The notes under the pieces: model-generated
Told to the model about the DNA's origin: nothing
Databases searched by the model: none
What the model saw: only the letters and a program-made list of their open reading frames with translations
Shown: positions 26,448 through 35,264 of the stretch, in pieces
How positions within the stretch are numbered: the first letter of the stretch is position 1
Layout of the letters: the number at the start of each line of letters is the position of its first letter
Assembly: GCF_036231945.1 (NCBI RefSeq)
Contig: NZ_CP109599.1
Span: forward strand, 4,124,501-4,188,500
DNA: 64,000 nt
DNA from: Streptomyces sp. NBC_01429
GTDB taxonomy: Bacteria; Actinomycetota; Actinomycetes; Streptomycetales; Streptomycetaceae
Direction: 5' to 3'
Program-made: the position numbers and the translations under genes

Positions 26448-28061
26448 GTGAGCACCGAGAACGAGGGCAACGCGGTCCCCGCCGCCCCGTCCGTACCTCC
26501 CGTGCCGGATGCCACTCCTGGGGGCACAGCCGCGTCCGCTCCGAGTGAGGCCGCGCCCGAGCAGCACGATCAGCGCCAGCAGCACCACCAGGATCACCAG
26601 CGGCAGGGTGATCAGCAGCCCCACACCCAGCCCCCGGCCCAGCAGCCCCAGCCCCCGCAGCCCCAGCCCCAGTACGACCAGCCGTACGACCCGGCGGCGA
26701 CGGAGCGTGCGGGCCACGCCTCCGCGCCGGCGTACGGGCCCGCGCCCACGCACGAGCCCGCGCCCGCTGGTGCGCCTGCTGGTGCGCCCACGGGCGCACC
26801 GGCCGCGGCCGGTGTCTGGCCGCCGCCTCCGCCCGTACTCCCCGCGTACGGGACCCACGGCGGCGACGGGACGCATGAGGGCGTCGGCGGCGGTGGCCCC
26901 GTGTGGGGCGCGCCGGTGCCGGGACACGAGCCCGTACCGCCGCGCAAGCGTACGAACGGCCTGGTCACCGCCGTGGTCGTGGCCGCGCTGGTCGCGGGCG
27001 GCATCGGCGGCGGGATCGGCTACTGGGGCGCGAAGAGCAGCGACGGCTCGATCGGTTCGACGACGGTCTCGGCCGCGGACACCCCGAAGGAAGTCAAGCG
27101 CGACGCGGGTACGGTCGCCGGCGTCGCGGCCAAGTCACTGCCGAGCGTCGTGACCATCGAGGCGAAGGGCGGCAACGGTGAGGGCGGTACGGGTACCGGC
27201 TTCATCTACGACAAGGAAGGCCACATCCTCACCAACAACCACGTGGTGGCCTCCGCGGCCAACGGCGGTGACCTCACCGCGACGTTCTCCGACGGCAAGA
27301 AGTACAACGCCGAGGTCGTCGGCCGGGCCGAGGGCTACGACGTGGCCGTGGTGAAACTGAAGAACGCGCCCTCCGGTCTGACCCCGCTCCCGCTCGCCAA
27401 CTCGGAGAAGGTCGCGGTCGGCGACACGACGATCGCGATCGGCGCCCCCTTCGGCCTCTCCAACACCGTCACCACGGGCATCATCAGCGCCAAGAACCGC
27501 CCGGTGGCCTCGGGGGACGGTTCCGGCTCCAGCAACTCGTACATGAGCGCTCTCCAGACCGACGCCTCGATCAACCCGGGCAACTCCGGCGGCCCGCTCC
27601 TCGACTCCCGGGGCGCGGTCATCGGCATCAACTCGGCCATCCAGTCGGCGGGCAGCGGTGGCATCGGCCAGTCGCAGGCCGGCTCGATCGGCCTCGGCTT
27701 CGCCATCCCGATCAACCAGGCGAAGAACGTCGCGGAACAGCTCATCAAGACGGGCAAGCCCGTCTACCCCCTGATCGGCGCCACGGTCACCATGAGCGAG
27801 GAGGGCGACGGCGCGGTCATCTCCCCCCAGGGCGAGGGCGGCGCCGCCGCGGTCTCCCCGGACGGCCCGGCGGCCAAGGCGGGCCTGAAGGCGGGCGACG
27901 TCATCACGAAGTTCAACGACACCCCCATCGACAGCGGCCCCACCCTGATCGGCCAGATCTGGACCCACAAGCCCGGCGACACGGTCACCCTCACCTACAA
28001 GCGCGACGGCAAGGAGTCCACGGCCCAAGTCACCCTGGGCAAGCGCGAAGGCGACAACTGA
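26448..28061 (+). CDS. HtrA/DegP-type membrane serine protease with PDZ domain
   Basis: 537 residues. A cytoplasmic N-terminus very rich in Pro, Gln and Ala is followed by one transmembrane helix (LVTAVVVAALVAGGIGGGIG). The trypsin-like domain carries His in NNHVVAS, Asp in YDVAVVKL and Ser in NPGNSGGPLL. A C-terminal PDZ domain (AKAGLKAGDVITKFNDTPI) follows. GTG 26448 has GAGGAGAAAG upstream. Likely an extracytoplasmic quality-control protease. Confidence 0.93.
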   Translation: MSTENEGNAVPAAPSVPPVPDATPGGTAASAPSEAAPEQHDQRQQHHQDHQRQGDQQPHTQPPAQQPQPPQPQPQYDQPYDPAATERAGHASAPAYGPAPTHEPAPAGAPAGAPTGAPAAAGVWPPPPPVLPAYGTHGGDGTHEGVGGGGPVWGAPVPGHEPVPPRKRTNGLVTAVVVAALVAGGIGGGIGYWGAKSSDGSIGSTTVSAADTPKEVKRDAGTVAGVAAKSLPSVVTIEAKGGNGEGGTGTGFIYDKEGHILTNNHVVASAANGGDLTATFSDGKKYNAEVVGRAEGYDVAVVKLKNAPSGLTPLPLANSEKVAVGDTTIAIGAPFGLSNTVTTGIISAKNRPVASGDGSGSSNSYMSALQTDASINPGNSGGPLLDSRGAVIGINSAIQSAGSGGIGQSQAGSIGLGFAIPINQAKNVAEQLIKTGKPVYPLIGATVTMSEEGDGAVISPQGEGGAAAVSPDGPAAKAGLKAGDVITKFNDTPIDSGPTLIGQIWTHKPGDTVTLTYKRDGKESTAQVTLGKREGDN

Positions 28062-28129
28062 CACCAGCTACGGCGACGGCGACGGCGACGTCGACGGCGA
28101 CGGCTGCGGCGGTCAGGAAGACGCGTGGG

Positions 28130-28158
28130 CCCTGGAGTGCTTTCCGACGGCTCCAGGG
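28130..28158 (+). terminator. Hairpin after the HtrA-like gene
   Basis: CCCTGGAG (28130-28137) pairs with CTCCAGGG (28151-28158). Just before it a CGACGG hexamer repeats six times (28071-28107). Confidence 0.6.
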
Positions 28159-28176
28159 TCGGCATAGGTTGATTTC

Positions 28177-28486
28177 ATGGGACTCTTCGACAAGCTGACC
28201 GGAACCAAGCGCCCCGCCGACGGTGTCGCCCCGCGATCCGCCGATGAGGTCCACGCGGCTCTGCTCAGCCTCAACACCGCCGACGTCCCGTACACCGTCC
28301 GGGACGGCCGCGAGGAGGGCGCCGACCTGGTGGCCGAGTGGCGCCTTCTGGACCCGGCCTGGCAGAGCTTCTTCGTCCGCACCCAAGACGTTCAGCTTCG
28401 ACAGCGCCGACCTGAAGAACCCCTTGCGGGATACCGTCCTGGGCGCCGGGTGGACCTGGCGCGGAGCCATCACCGGCAAACTGTGA
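28177..28486 (+). pseudogene. Conserved Streptomyces protein with internal deletion and frameshift
   Basis: The reading frame starts MGLFDKLTGTKRPADGV and is coherent to about LLDPAWQSFFVRT. The expected C-terminus (FSFDSADLKNPL, then GAGWTWRGAITGKL) then appears in a different frame, ending at 28486. From memory, intact relatives have about 60 more residues between these parts. The junction is near 28380-28392. Confidence 0.7.
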
Positions 28487-28742
28487 GCCTTGCGGACCCC
28501 GGCCCCTGCCCAGTTGCCTCGGGTGGTGAAGAGAAGCGCAAGTAGTCCTGCAACCGACCTTCTAGCTCAGCAAGTTGCCCATCGTTGATCGCGCACCAGA
28601 GACGGTTTTCCACCCAGAACCGGTAGGCGAACTCCTCGAACGACGGGGCACCCCAGAGGATCGCCGCGTTCTGCTCGTTCGCATTGTCAAGGTCCGTCTC
28701 CGTCCCCTCTCCGCTGAGCCGTGCCTCGTACCTGGGGGCTGC
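28470..28742 (-). pseudogene. Fragment of a SMI1/KNR4 (SUKH)-like protein
   Basis: On the minus strand an open stretch without a usable start reads coherently: LDNANEQNAAILWGAPSFEE, then FAYRFWVENRLWCAINDGQL, ending at a stop at 28470. The aromatic FWVENRLWCAI pattern resembles the C-terminus of SMI1/KNR4-type proteins, many of which are immunity proteins. It is interrupted upstream by a stop at 28743 and overlaps the remnants on either side. Confidence 0.4.
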
Positions 28743-28750
28743 TCACCCGA

Positions 28751-28852
28751 GTGAACCGCTGGGTGCAAGGCAAGGTCACCGGCGAGAGCCATCCCGAACG
28801 GGACCTCCTGCTGCCGACCACTCGCCGCGACGACGGCAGTGCCTCGGCATGA
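28751..28852 (+). pseudogene. 3' remnant of a small membrane-protein gene
   Basis: The frame ending at 28852 reads VQGKVTGESHPERDLLLP and ends like the C-terminus of the protein at 47673-48242 (VQGKVTGENHPERDLLLP). The upstream part is lost. It lies outside the integrated element, left of tRNA-Ser. Confidence 0.75.
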
Positions 28853-28994
28853 CGCTGAGCGCGCAGTGGCACCTGGTTGAGACCGTCAGCGCGGGCCGTT
28901 TTCGGATCCCGTGCACCAGGGACGGACCAAAGGCCACCCCGGGGAGCCGGGGCCGGTAGGCTGTAGCTGCTCCGCAGCAGGTGGGCGGGGTGTT

Positions 28995-29081
28995 GGTGGG
29001 TTGCCCGAGCGGCCTAAGGGAACGGTCTTGAAAACCGTCGTGGCAGCGATGTCACCGTGGGTTCAAATCCCACACCCACCG
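28995..29081 (+). tRNA. tRNA-Ser (anticodon UGA)
   Basis: 87-nt class II tRNA. The acceptor stem is GGTGGGT/ACCCACC with discriminator G. The anticodon loop CTTGAAA puts TGA at 29029-29031. A long variable arm (GTGGCAGCGATGTCAC) and T-arm GGGTTCAAATCCC follow. CCA is not encoded. It serves as the attachment site of the element to its right. Confidence 0.97.
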
Positions 29082-29091
29082 CAGCAGGTCA
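29026..29091 (+). other. attL (66-bp core)
   Basis: Runs from the anticodon-stem region to ten bases past the tRNA. It is identical to 49570-49635. The crossover point cannot be placed within it. Confidence 0.92.
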
Positions 29092-29105
29092 ACGTAGGCG
29101 CAGGT

Positions 29106-29142
29106 CAGAAGGGGTGTCCCTCGGTGAGGGGCACCCCTTCTG
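29106..29142 (+). terminator. tRNA-Ser terminator
   Basis: CAGAAGGGGTG (29106-29116) pairs with CACCCCTTCTG (29132-29142), with an inner CCCTC/GAGGG extension. A similar hairpin follows attR. Beyond it, 29143-29548 shows no convincing gene. Confidence 0.85.
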
Positions 29143-29548
29143 CGTTCGGCCTGTCTTACTCTGTCTCGCTTGTGGACCACCTGGGATCAGTGTTCGTCCC
29201 CCAGCCGTCCCCCACAACCGGCGACCCCTTGAGTAGATCGAATCGTGACTCCTCGTGCCACAGAATCGGAGCAGCTCAGCTACAACTGCTTCCGGATCCG
29301 GCTTGCTTGGGGGTCCGTTTGCCGGATTGGATGCACTCGGCTTTGCTTTCGCTCCGCGCGGCGCTCCTGCCGCCGAGCGGGCGCCTCACTATGGATAGGG
29401 CCCAAGCGCATAGAGGAGAACAGGGCGCCCGCATGCCTCCGGCGTCGGGTGGTCTGACTCCGGGATGGGCCGCCATGGGCCCAGAGGGAGAGCGGCGAGT
29501 TGATCGATTTGTAGCCTGTTGCAGCGGCGAATCATGCACCATACGACT

Positions 29549-30106
29549 ATGAAGCTTGATTCCATAGCCACTGTGGCGCCCATCATTACCGCTGGCGCCG
29601 CGCTCATCGTCGGAGGCGTCACTCGATGGACGCAGCGCGGGGTAGCTCAGGATCGAATCCGGTGGGAAGGGAAGTTGGAGATCGCGAAATTTGATGCTGC
29701 TCGATTTGAGACCGCGCTTCAGCACTTCATCGAAGCCGCCGATGCCGGGAGTCGGTACATAGTGGCACTTGGTGAAATCGATGCAACGGTTTTTAAGCAG
29801 AGAGAAGATTATGTCTTCGCTATTTTGGAGCCAATTGGTCGAGCGAGAGTGGAGGTTCAGGCCTTGCCGCAGTTCCCGGGCATGGACGAAGTCAAGGGGT
29901 CCATCAAGAAGCTTGAGGAACTGGTTGCAGTCCCAGAGAGCAACGATGAACTGTTGAAGATTTGGGACCCTAGGGGGATTGGTTCTTCTATCACTCTGCT
30001 AAGCAAAGGAAGAAGCGTATATATGAGGGAGGTTACGCGGCCAGAGGAGCCGTGGTGGCGCAGATTGTTGGGTCGGCGCGGTTTGAATGATGCGAAATTT
30101 AGATGA
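29549..30106 (+). CDS. Hypothetical one-helix membrane protein
   Basis: 185 residues, unrecognised. One N-terminal hydrophobic segment (IATVAPIITAGAALIVGGV) is followed by a charged helical domain (RWTQRGVAQDRIRWEGKLEI). The layout resembles the protein at 47673 near the other end of the element. Base composition is distinctly poorer in G+C than the core genes. ATG 29549 is chosen before the helix; ATG 29534 is possible; no clear ribosome site is seen. It converges with the 30099 gene, the two ends overlapping by 8 bp. Confidence 0.6.
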   Translation: MKLDSIATVAPIITAGAALIVGGVTRWTQRGVAQDRIRWEGKLEIAKFDAARFETALQHFIEAADAGSRYIVALGEIDATVFKQREDYVFAILEPIGRARVEVQALPQFPGMDEVKGSIKKLEELVAVPESNDELLKIWDPRGIGSSITLLSKGRSVYMREVTRPEEPWWRRLLGRRGLNDAKFR

Positions 30107-30914
30107 CTGCCTGCTGACCCTGCTGGGGTTGGTCAAGTTGTTGTTCGCGCATGCGCTGATCTGCGCGTAGCCCTTCTACGGTGGTAGCGAACGACTCGAG
30201 ATTGGCTCTGTCGTCGGTTTCGGTGTGCGGGGCGATGCCCAATTCGAGGGCGGTAGTGTGCTGATCCATACTGTCGGCGGTCTGCTGGAGATTGAAGGCC
30301 CGCTCGCGGGGCTTAAAGTAGCCAGCTGCTGCCGTAATTACGGTGACAGTGAAGCCTAGGGCTATAAGGGCTCCCTTTGCGGGTTGAGGTGGGTCATACC
30401 AAGCAGTAACTGCGGAAATTGATGCTGAGCTGATAAATAGCAGCCATTGCATTAAAAGATGCACGCGTCGATAGTGTCGGGACTCCTTTCTCAGCCTGGC
30501 TATCTCTCCGGGGATGTGTTCCTTGTAGGATGCCTGTCGATCCATTGTCGGAGGAGTGAGCCTTCGGGCCTCTAGGATGCGGCGTTCCTCGGCCAAATCG
30601 AGAGCAAGTTTTAGATTTCTTACCGGAGTTTTGGGATCTTTCCAAGGGGATGGTGAGGAGAACTCTGCTATTGCTTGTGCGACGGTGGCGACTACTAGGA
30701 AAAATAGGAAGCCGGTAAAAATTTGGATGATCGTGCTTGGGATGGTGGTTTCCAGCCAAATGAATGCTTTAAGGCTTGCCCATGTGGAGATTGTTAGCGC
30801 AATTGTAATTGGGGTGCCGTAGAGCCCAAAGACCTGTAGACGCCGATTCTTGATGCGCTGCTTGAGGTCGGCTACTTCGCGGCGATGCTGGATTAAGGCA
30901 TCGGTGGTGCTCAC
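30099..30914 (-). CDS. SLATT/DUF4231-like membrane protein
   Basis: 271 residues. It has two pairs of hydrophobic helices (about residues 25-45 and 55-78; about 160-180 and 188-208). A diagnostic-looking tail follows: GYFKPRERAFNLQQTADSMD, then HTTALELGI. RERxxxLQQTAD is what I associate with SLATT/DUF4231 two-helix membrane domains, some of which are effectors in nucleotide-signalling defence systems. GTG 30914 has GGAGGAGG eight bases upstream. Low G+C. No nucleotide cyclase is adjacent. Confidence 0.65.
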   Translation of the reverse strand: MSTTDALIQHRREVADLKQRIKNRRLQVFGLYGTPITIALTISTWASLKAFIWLETTIPSTIIQIFTGFLFFLVVATVAQAIAEFSSPSPWKDPKTPVRNLKLALDLAEERRILEARRLTPPTMDRQASYKEHIPGEIARLRKESRHYRRVHLLMQWLLFISSASISAVTAWYDPPQPAKGALIALGFTVTVITAAAGYFKPRERAFNLQQTADSMDQHTTALELGIAPHTETDDRANLESFATTVEGLRADQRMREQQLDQPQQGQQAVI

Positions 30915-31210
30915 TGGTTCTGCCTCCTCCACGTGGCGCGTGACCTTCGACGAAGGACACTTGGTGAAGTCTGCCAGTTTGTGAGGTCGATGGAGCGTGT
31001 TTGACTGCGGTCTACCAAATCTGGGGGATCGTGGCCAGGGGCCCGTACACCGGTCTAGCCCGCTGCGGGACACACCCGGACTGAGGAGTTGACGCAAGCC
31101 TGAGAACCGCCTCCCTGAGCCACGATGCGTTCTTGCCGCAACGCCAGAGCCGATTCGGCTAGAACTAGCAGATGGGCTCTCGGAAGTGTTGGGCGTTGAG
31201 TCAGCCGATA

Positions 31211-31235
31211 GGGGCCCGCCAATCTGGCGGGCCCC
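31211..31235 (-). terminator. Terminator of the integrase operon
   Basis: Perfect 10-bp stem GGGGCCCGCC/GGCGGGCCCC with loop AATCT, 22 bases past the integrase stop. Confidence 0.85.
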
Positions 31236-31256
31236 CTGGTGACGTACCTCGGGACC

Positions 31257-32672
31257 TCAGGGAGAGTTGGGAGATTCTTCGTCGTCGAGTGCTGCTGCGA
31301 TGAGTTGGTTGGCGTGGGCTTGGCGGCCTCGGAGGATTTTGGCGTAGACCTTGTACATGACGGCCAGGCTGTGGCCTGCGCGGCGGGCTACCTCCGGTGG
31401 TTCGACGCCGGCCTTGATCCAGAGGGAGATTCCCGCGTGGCGGAGTGAGTATGGGACTTCAGCCAGGGGGGTCTTGGTGTCCTCGGGGGTGAGGGTCTGT
31501 TTGCGTGCTTCCTTCCATACTTCGCAGTACTCGGTGGAGCGGACGCGGCCACCGTGGGCTGCGCGGAAGAGCCGGCCGTCAGGGGCGGCGCCGTAGCGCT
31601 TCTTGTGTTCTTGGAGCAGCTGTACGAGCGCGGGTGGGATGGGGACCGAGCGGGTGGCCTTGCGGGCTCGGCGTTTCAGGCCGCGTCTTTCGTACGGGGT
31701 GCCGTCGTCCGTCCAGCCTGAGGCTACTTCGGGGTGGCTTTCGGCGAGGATTAGTTCGCCCCATGCGTCTTCGGCGTTGCCCGGAAGGATGCAGTCGCTG
31801 CTCTTCAGCGCCGCGATCTCGCCCGGTCGCATCGCCACGTAGTAGATGCAGCCGAAGAATGCCTCAAGGTGCTCTCCACGAGAGCCCTGGGCTTGGACAG
31901 CTGAGATCAGGGCTCGGGCGAGTTGGGGGTTCGGGACGTAACGGAAATCGACTTCGTCGTCCGTGGGCGGGGGCTGCCAGTCGATGCGCTTGAGGGGGTT
32001 CGCGGTCAAGTGATCGCGCTCGATGGCGTACGTGAAGGCGTTGTTGAGGATCATCCGCTTGCGCCTGGTGGTGTTCTCGGCGGCGTTCTTTCCGTTGAGC
32101 TTGACCGAGATCGCGCCGAGTGCCTTGCGTACATGCTCGGGCTTCGAGGCTTCGGCGATGGGGAGGGAGTTCTTTGTGATCCACGCCAGGGCTTGGGTGA
32201 TTTCGGTCGGTGGGGTCTCCATCATCGAGCGCGGTACGAGTTCGCCCTCGTCGTTTCGGACCATCCGAAAGGCCCAGGCGTAGAGCGCGGCCCGGAGTAC
32301 GAGCGGCTTCGGGTAGCCGCGTACGCCGGCCGCGATGAGCTTGGGTGTCACCGTGGCCAAGGCGTCCGCGATGCTCGCCCGATGCTTGGCAGCAGCGCGC
32401 GGCCACTTCATCCGGGCGTAGTCCTGAGCGTGCTGGTACCAGGTGATGGAGTCGAGGACGCGTAGTTCCGACGCCGGGAGTCCCTCTTCGGTGTCGAACT
32501 GCTCGCCCCGTTGGAGCGCGGCCATCAACTCGGACCTGCGTCCGTCCGCCTGGCCCTTGAGTACGTAGCTCTCCGAGTGCTTCCGGGTGCCGACGCGCCA
32601 CCGCACCCGGAAAGGCTTCCGGCGGTCGGGACGTACCTCGATCGCGAACATGCGCACGTCGAAGGTCAGCAC
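31257..32672 (-). CDS. int: Tyrosine site-specific integrase
   Basis: 471 residues; catalyses insertion at tRNA-Ser and excision. A core-binding domain lies near residues 160-230. The catalytic domain has Arg in AMRPGEIAAL (about 282), the box YSLRHAGIS (about 408-416) where the first His of HxLRH is Tyr, GHS near 433, and the nucleophile Tyr in MYKVYAKI (about 440-443). GTG 32672 overlaps the xis stop (GTGCTGA), so the two are translationally coupled. Confidence 0.95.
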   Translation of the reverse strand: MLTFDVRMFAIEVRPDRRKPFRVRWRVGTRKHSESYVLKGQADGRRSELMAALQRGEQFDTEEGLPASELRVLDSITWYQHAQDYARMKWPRAAAKHRASIADALATVTPKLIAAGVRGYPKPLVLRAALYAWAFRMVRNDEGELVPRSMMETPPTEITQALAWITKNSLPIAEASKPEHVRKALGAISVKLNGKNAAENTTRRKRMILNNAFTYAIERDHLTANPLKRIDWQPPPTDDEVDFRYVPNPQLARALISAVQAQGSRGEHLEAFFGCIYYVAMRPGEIAALKSSDCILPGNAEDAWGELILAESHPEVASGWTDDGTPYERRGLKRRARKATRSVPIPPALVQLLQEHKKRYGAAPDGRLFRAAHGGRVRSTEYCEVWKEARKQTLTPEDTKTPLAEVPYSLRHAGISLWIKAGVEPPEVARRAGHSLAVMYKVYAKILRGRQAHANQLIAAALDDEESPNSP

Positions 32673-33106
32673 GCGGGCACCTCCTCGTGGTCGTGAAGCC
32701 ACTTCTCGAAGTCCGAGCGGCGAAAGCGGAGTTGACCGTTCGGGAGCTTGATGGACCGGGGGGCCTTGCCTCGGGCGCGCATGCAGTAGAAAGCGGCGCG
32801 GGACATGTCGAGTTCGGTCAGGAGGTCGGCGAGCTTGATGTGGGGTTCGCGGCGCAGGGTGGTCCATCCCCTCGGTGCGTGGTGGAGCTGTGACGCGGGT
32901 GTGGTGGCGGTGGCCGGGGTCAGCAGCGTCAGCGGAATCCGCTGACCAGGGGTTTTGGGGTGCTGACGAGGGTCAGCAGCTGTCAGCAGCGTCCGCTTGA
33001 ATCCGGTGGGCCTGTGCATACCTTGCTGACTTCCGCTGACCTTGTGTCTTCCGTTGTTCTTGCTGGTCAGCGGGTTTTGCTGACGCTGCTGACGGTTAGC
33101 GGGCAT
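32669..33106 (-). CDS. xis: Excisionase-like helix-turn-helix protein
   Basis: Up to 145 residues. The last 60 form an HTH_17/MerR-like Xis domain (KLADLLTELDMSRAAFYCMR, then LRFRRSDFEKWLHDHEE). ATG 33106 overlaps the rep stop and has AGGAGG nine bases upstream. The resulting N-terminal 80 residues are Gln/Thr/Pro-rich with no fold, and their DNA is packed with GTCAGC repeats, so a shorter product from a downstream start is possible. Confidence 0.8.
32919..33093. repeat. Eleven GTCAGC/GCTGAC motifs in 175 bp
   Basis: GTCAGC at 32919, 32928, 32972, 32982 and 33066. GCTGAC at 32941, 32962, 33025, 33035, 33079 and 33088. The stretch 32928-32946 is a perfect inverted repeat (GTCAGCGGA, A, TCCGCTGAC). 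It lies within the 5' part of xis and just beyond the rep gene. Replication origin, recombination-directionality or repressor binding site are all possible. Confidence 0.8.
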
Positions 33107-35072
33107 CGTCGTTTTCCTCCTGGAGGGAGGGGTGGACGCGGTACGTCGCCGTCGCGGGGTGTCCGGCTCGGCCGGTTCGGGGCGGGGTGTCGGTGCGGAG
33201 GTAGCCGTGGGTTTCGAGGAGTGCGAGCGCCGGTTCTACCTGGGCGACCGTGCGGAAGCGGCGGGAGGCGGCGACTGCGTCGCGGCGTTTGAACGTCGTA
33301 CGCCATGTGCCGTCCGTCCTGGGGCGGCGGAGCCACTCCAGGATGGTGTGGGCCGCGTCCGTGGCCGGATCGGAGGCGATCAGGTCGAACACGGCCAGGG
33401 CGTGTTGGGTGTAGTAGTCGGTGATCGTCGCGGCCCTGGTGATGACGTCTTCGCCGATGGGGTGGCCCCAGGTCTCGGCGGCGATCCGGTCGGCGAGGTG
33501 GAGCAGGAGCGCGACCCGTGCCGTATGGCCGACCAGTTTTCCCGCCCAGTCGGGGAGGTGCGCGAGCGGCTGGCCCGGGCGGAGCGATGCTTCGAGGGTG
33601 TCTTGCAGGGCTTCTACTGCTCGGTCTGCCTGTGGTGTGAGCGGGACCGTTACGGGCTCGGGCAGCGCGCAGAGGGTGCGGAGGAGGTGGGTGAGGTGGG
33701 AGTGGTAGCGCTGGGATACCGGCGGCGGTACCGGGGTGGTGCGGGTGCGGCGGTAGCCGAGGTTCGAGGGTGGCAGCGCGTACAGGAAGCGGGCGAGGAG
33801 TCCTCGGTCACGGGCGCCAGGGGCTCCGGCCAAGTCCTGGAGTACGGCCGGTTGGGGCGTCACGCCGATGGTCAGCGCGGGCTTGTCCACGCTGGGCTGC
33901 TCGCGGGTAATGCGGTCGGTCTGGAGACGTTCGCCCTTGTGCGCCTGGAGAAAGACGCCGAGGTTCGGCTTCGCGCTGTAGCGGCCGGCGATGATGTCGA
34001 AGAGGTCGCCCTCGGGGGAGAGGGCCGCGAGGCAGCGGTGAACGGCCAGTTGCTGGGCTAGCGGTTCCGGGGTGATGTCTCCGGAGACTGTCAGGCGCGG
34101 TCGCGGGGGTACGTGGATCTCCTGGGCGAGCAGCTTCGCCGCCGACGCCTCGGCGACCAGCGCCGTACGGTCGATCGTGCCGCCGGGCTTGCGCGCCTTG
34201 GCCATCAGACCTTCGGCCTCGGCGAGAGCGGCCTCCTTCTCGGTCTCCGCCTCGATGATCCGGGCGCGGGACTCCTCTTGCATCTGGCGCTCTACGTCGT
34301 AGATCGGCTCGGTCATGGCCGCGAAGACATCGGACTTGCGGGAAGCGGGCGGCATCGCGCAGACGAGGTAGAGGTTCGCCTGCTCGCGCCACCCCGGCCG
34401 GATCTCCACATGGACGCGACCGCCGGCCGCGGTGGAGACGGCGGCCAGGGCCATCGTGGCGGCGAGATCGGGTGGTGTTTGCGTGAACTCGGCTACAGCC
34501 GACACGTGTTCGGCAATCCAGGGTGTCAGGGCCGAGACCGGGAAGGTGGGCAGCGGGGCGTGGGTGCCGAGGGGGACGGGCGCCGGCCACTGCTCGGAGG
34601 TGTGGATGGTGGTCAGTGCGGTGGTGGCGCGGGCGGCGATCTGCGCCGTGTCTGTTGTGCCCTGGCGGCTCTCGGCGATCAGGCGGACGCCGGTCTCGAT
34701 GAGACGGCGCTGCTTGGCCGTATCGGCGATGATCTGCGCGTAGTACGAACCGTTCGCCGCCGTGGGCGTGGCCTGGACGAGAGTGTGCAGGTAGCCCGCT
34801 CCGCCGACGCGGTGGAGGTCTCCCGCATCGCGGAGACGGGCGGCGAGGGTGATGGGGTCGGCGGGATGGTCCGCCGCATGCATCTCGATGATCGCCGTGT
34901 GGATGGTCGTATGCGCGGGGCGGTAGTAGTCGTCCGGAACGACGATAGCGCTGACGGCGCTGATCGCGTCGCGCGACAGCAGCATGGCGCCGAGGGCCGC
35001 CTGCTCGGCGTCCTGGTCGTTCGGCGGCGCCGTGCTGGTGTCGTCGTCGTACGAGGGGGAGTCGCCGTTCAT
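33096..35072 (-). CDS. AICE replication protein: DnaB-N domain fused to DUF3987
   Basis: 658 residues. Residues about 18-130 match the N-terminal domain of DnaB helicase (QDAEQAALGAMLLSRDAISA, then YLHTLVQATPTAANGSYY). The remainder fits DUF3987, with a degenerate Walker A (MPPASRKSDVFAAM), and a C-terminal winged-helix-like part (RRFRTVAQVEPALALLETHG). It lies directly upstream of xis and int on one probable transcript, which suggests a replication role. No RepSA or Prim-Pol is present in the element. Confidence 0.82.
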   Translation of the reverse strand: MNGDSPSYDDDTSTAPPNDQDAEQAALGAMLLSRDAISAVSAIVVPDDYYRPAHTTIHTAIIEMHAADHPADPITLAARLRDAGDLHRVGGAGYLHTLVQATPTAANGSYYAQIIADTAKQRRLIETGVRLIAESRQGTTDTAQIAARATTALTTIHTSEQWPAPVPLGTHAPLPTFPVSALTPWIAEHVSAVAEFTQTPPDLAATMALAAVSTAAGGRVHVEIRPGWREQANLYLVCAMPPASRKSDVFAAMTEPIYDVERQMQEESRARIIEAETEKEAALAEAEGLMAKARKPGGTIDRTALVAEASAAKLLAQEIHVPPRPRLTVSGDITPEPLAQQLAVHRCLAALSPEGDLFDIIAGRYSAKPNLGVFLQAHKGERLQTDRITREQPSVDKPALTIGVTPQPAVLQDLAGAPGARDRGLLARFLYALPPSNLGYRRTRTTPVPPPVSQRYHSHLTHLLRTLCALPEPVTVPLTPQADRAVEALQDTLEASLRPGQPLAHLPDWAGKLVGHTARVALLLHLADRIAAETWGHPIGEDVITRAATITDYYTQHALAVFDLIASDPATDAAHTILEWLRRPRTDGTWRTTFKRRDAVAASRRFRTVAQVEPALALLETHGYLRTDTPPRTGRAGHPATATYRVHPSLQEENDDAR

Positions 35073-35264
35073 CGGACGACCCCTCGCGTACGAGGAGCGG
35101 CGCTGTTCCGGTGAGTGGTGCCGCGATCCGACAAATGGGCAACCGCACGGTGGTGAGAGCGGACGTGGTGCATGCTTGTGGCACCTCCTGATTCCGTGGA
35201 TGGGATGGGGGAGGAACCGGGGCAGCGGGCTTCTTTGACCCGTCGACCGCTGCCCCGGGCGAAG

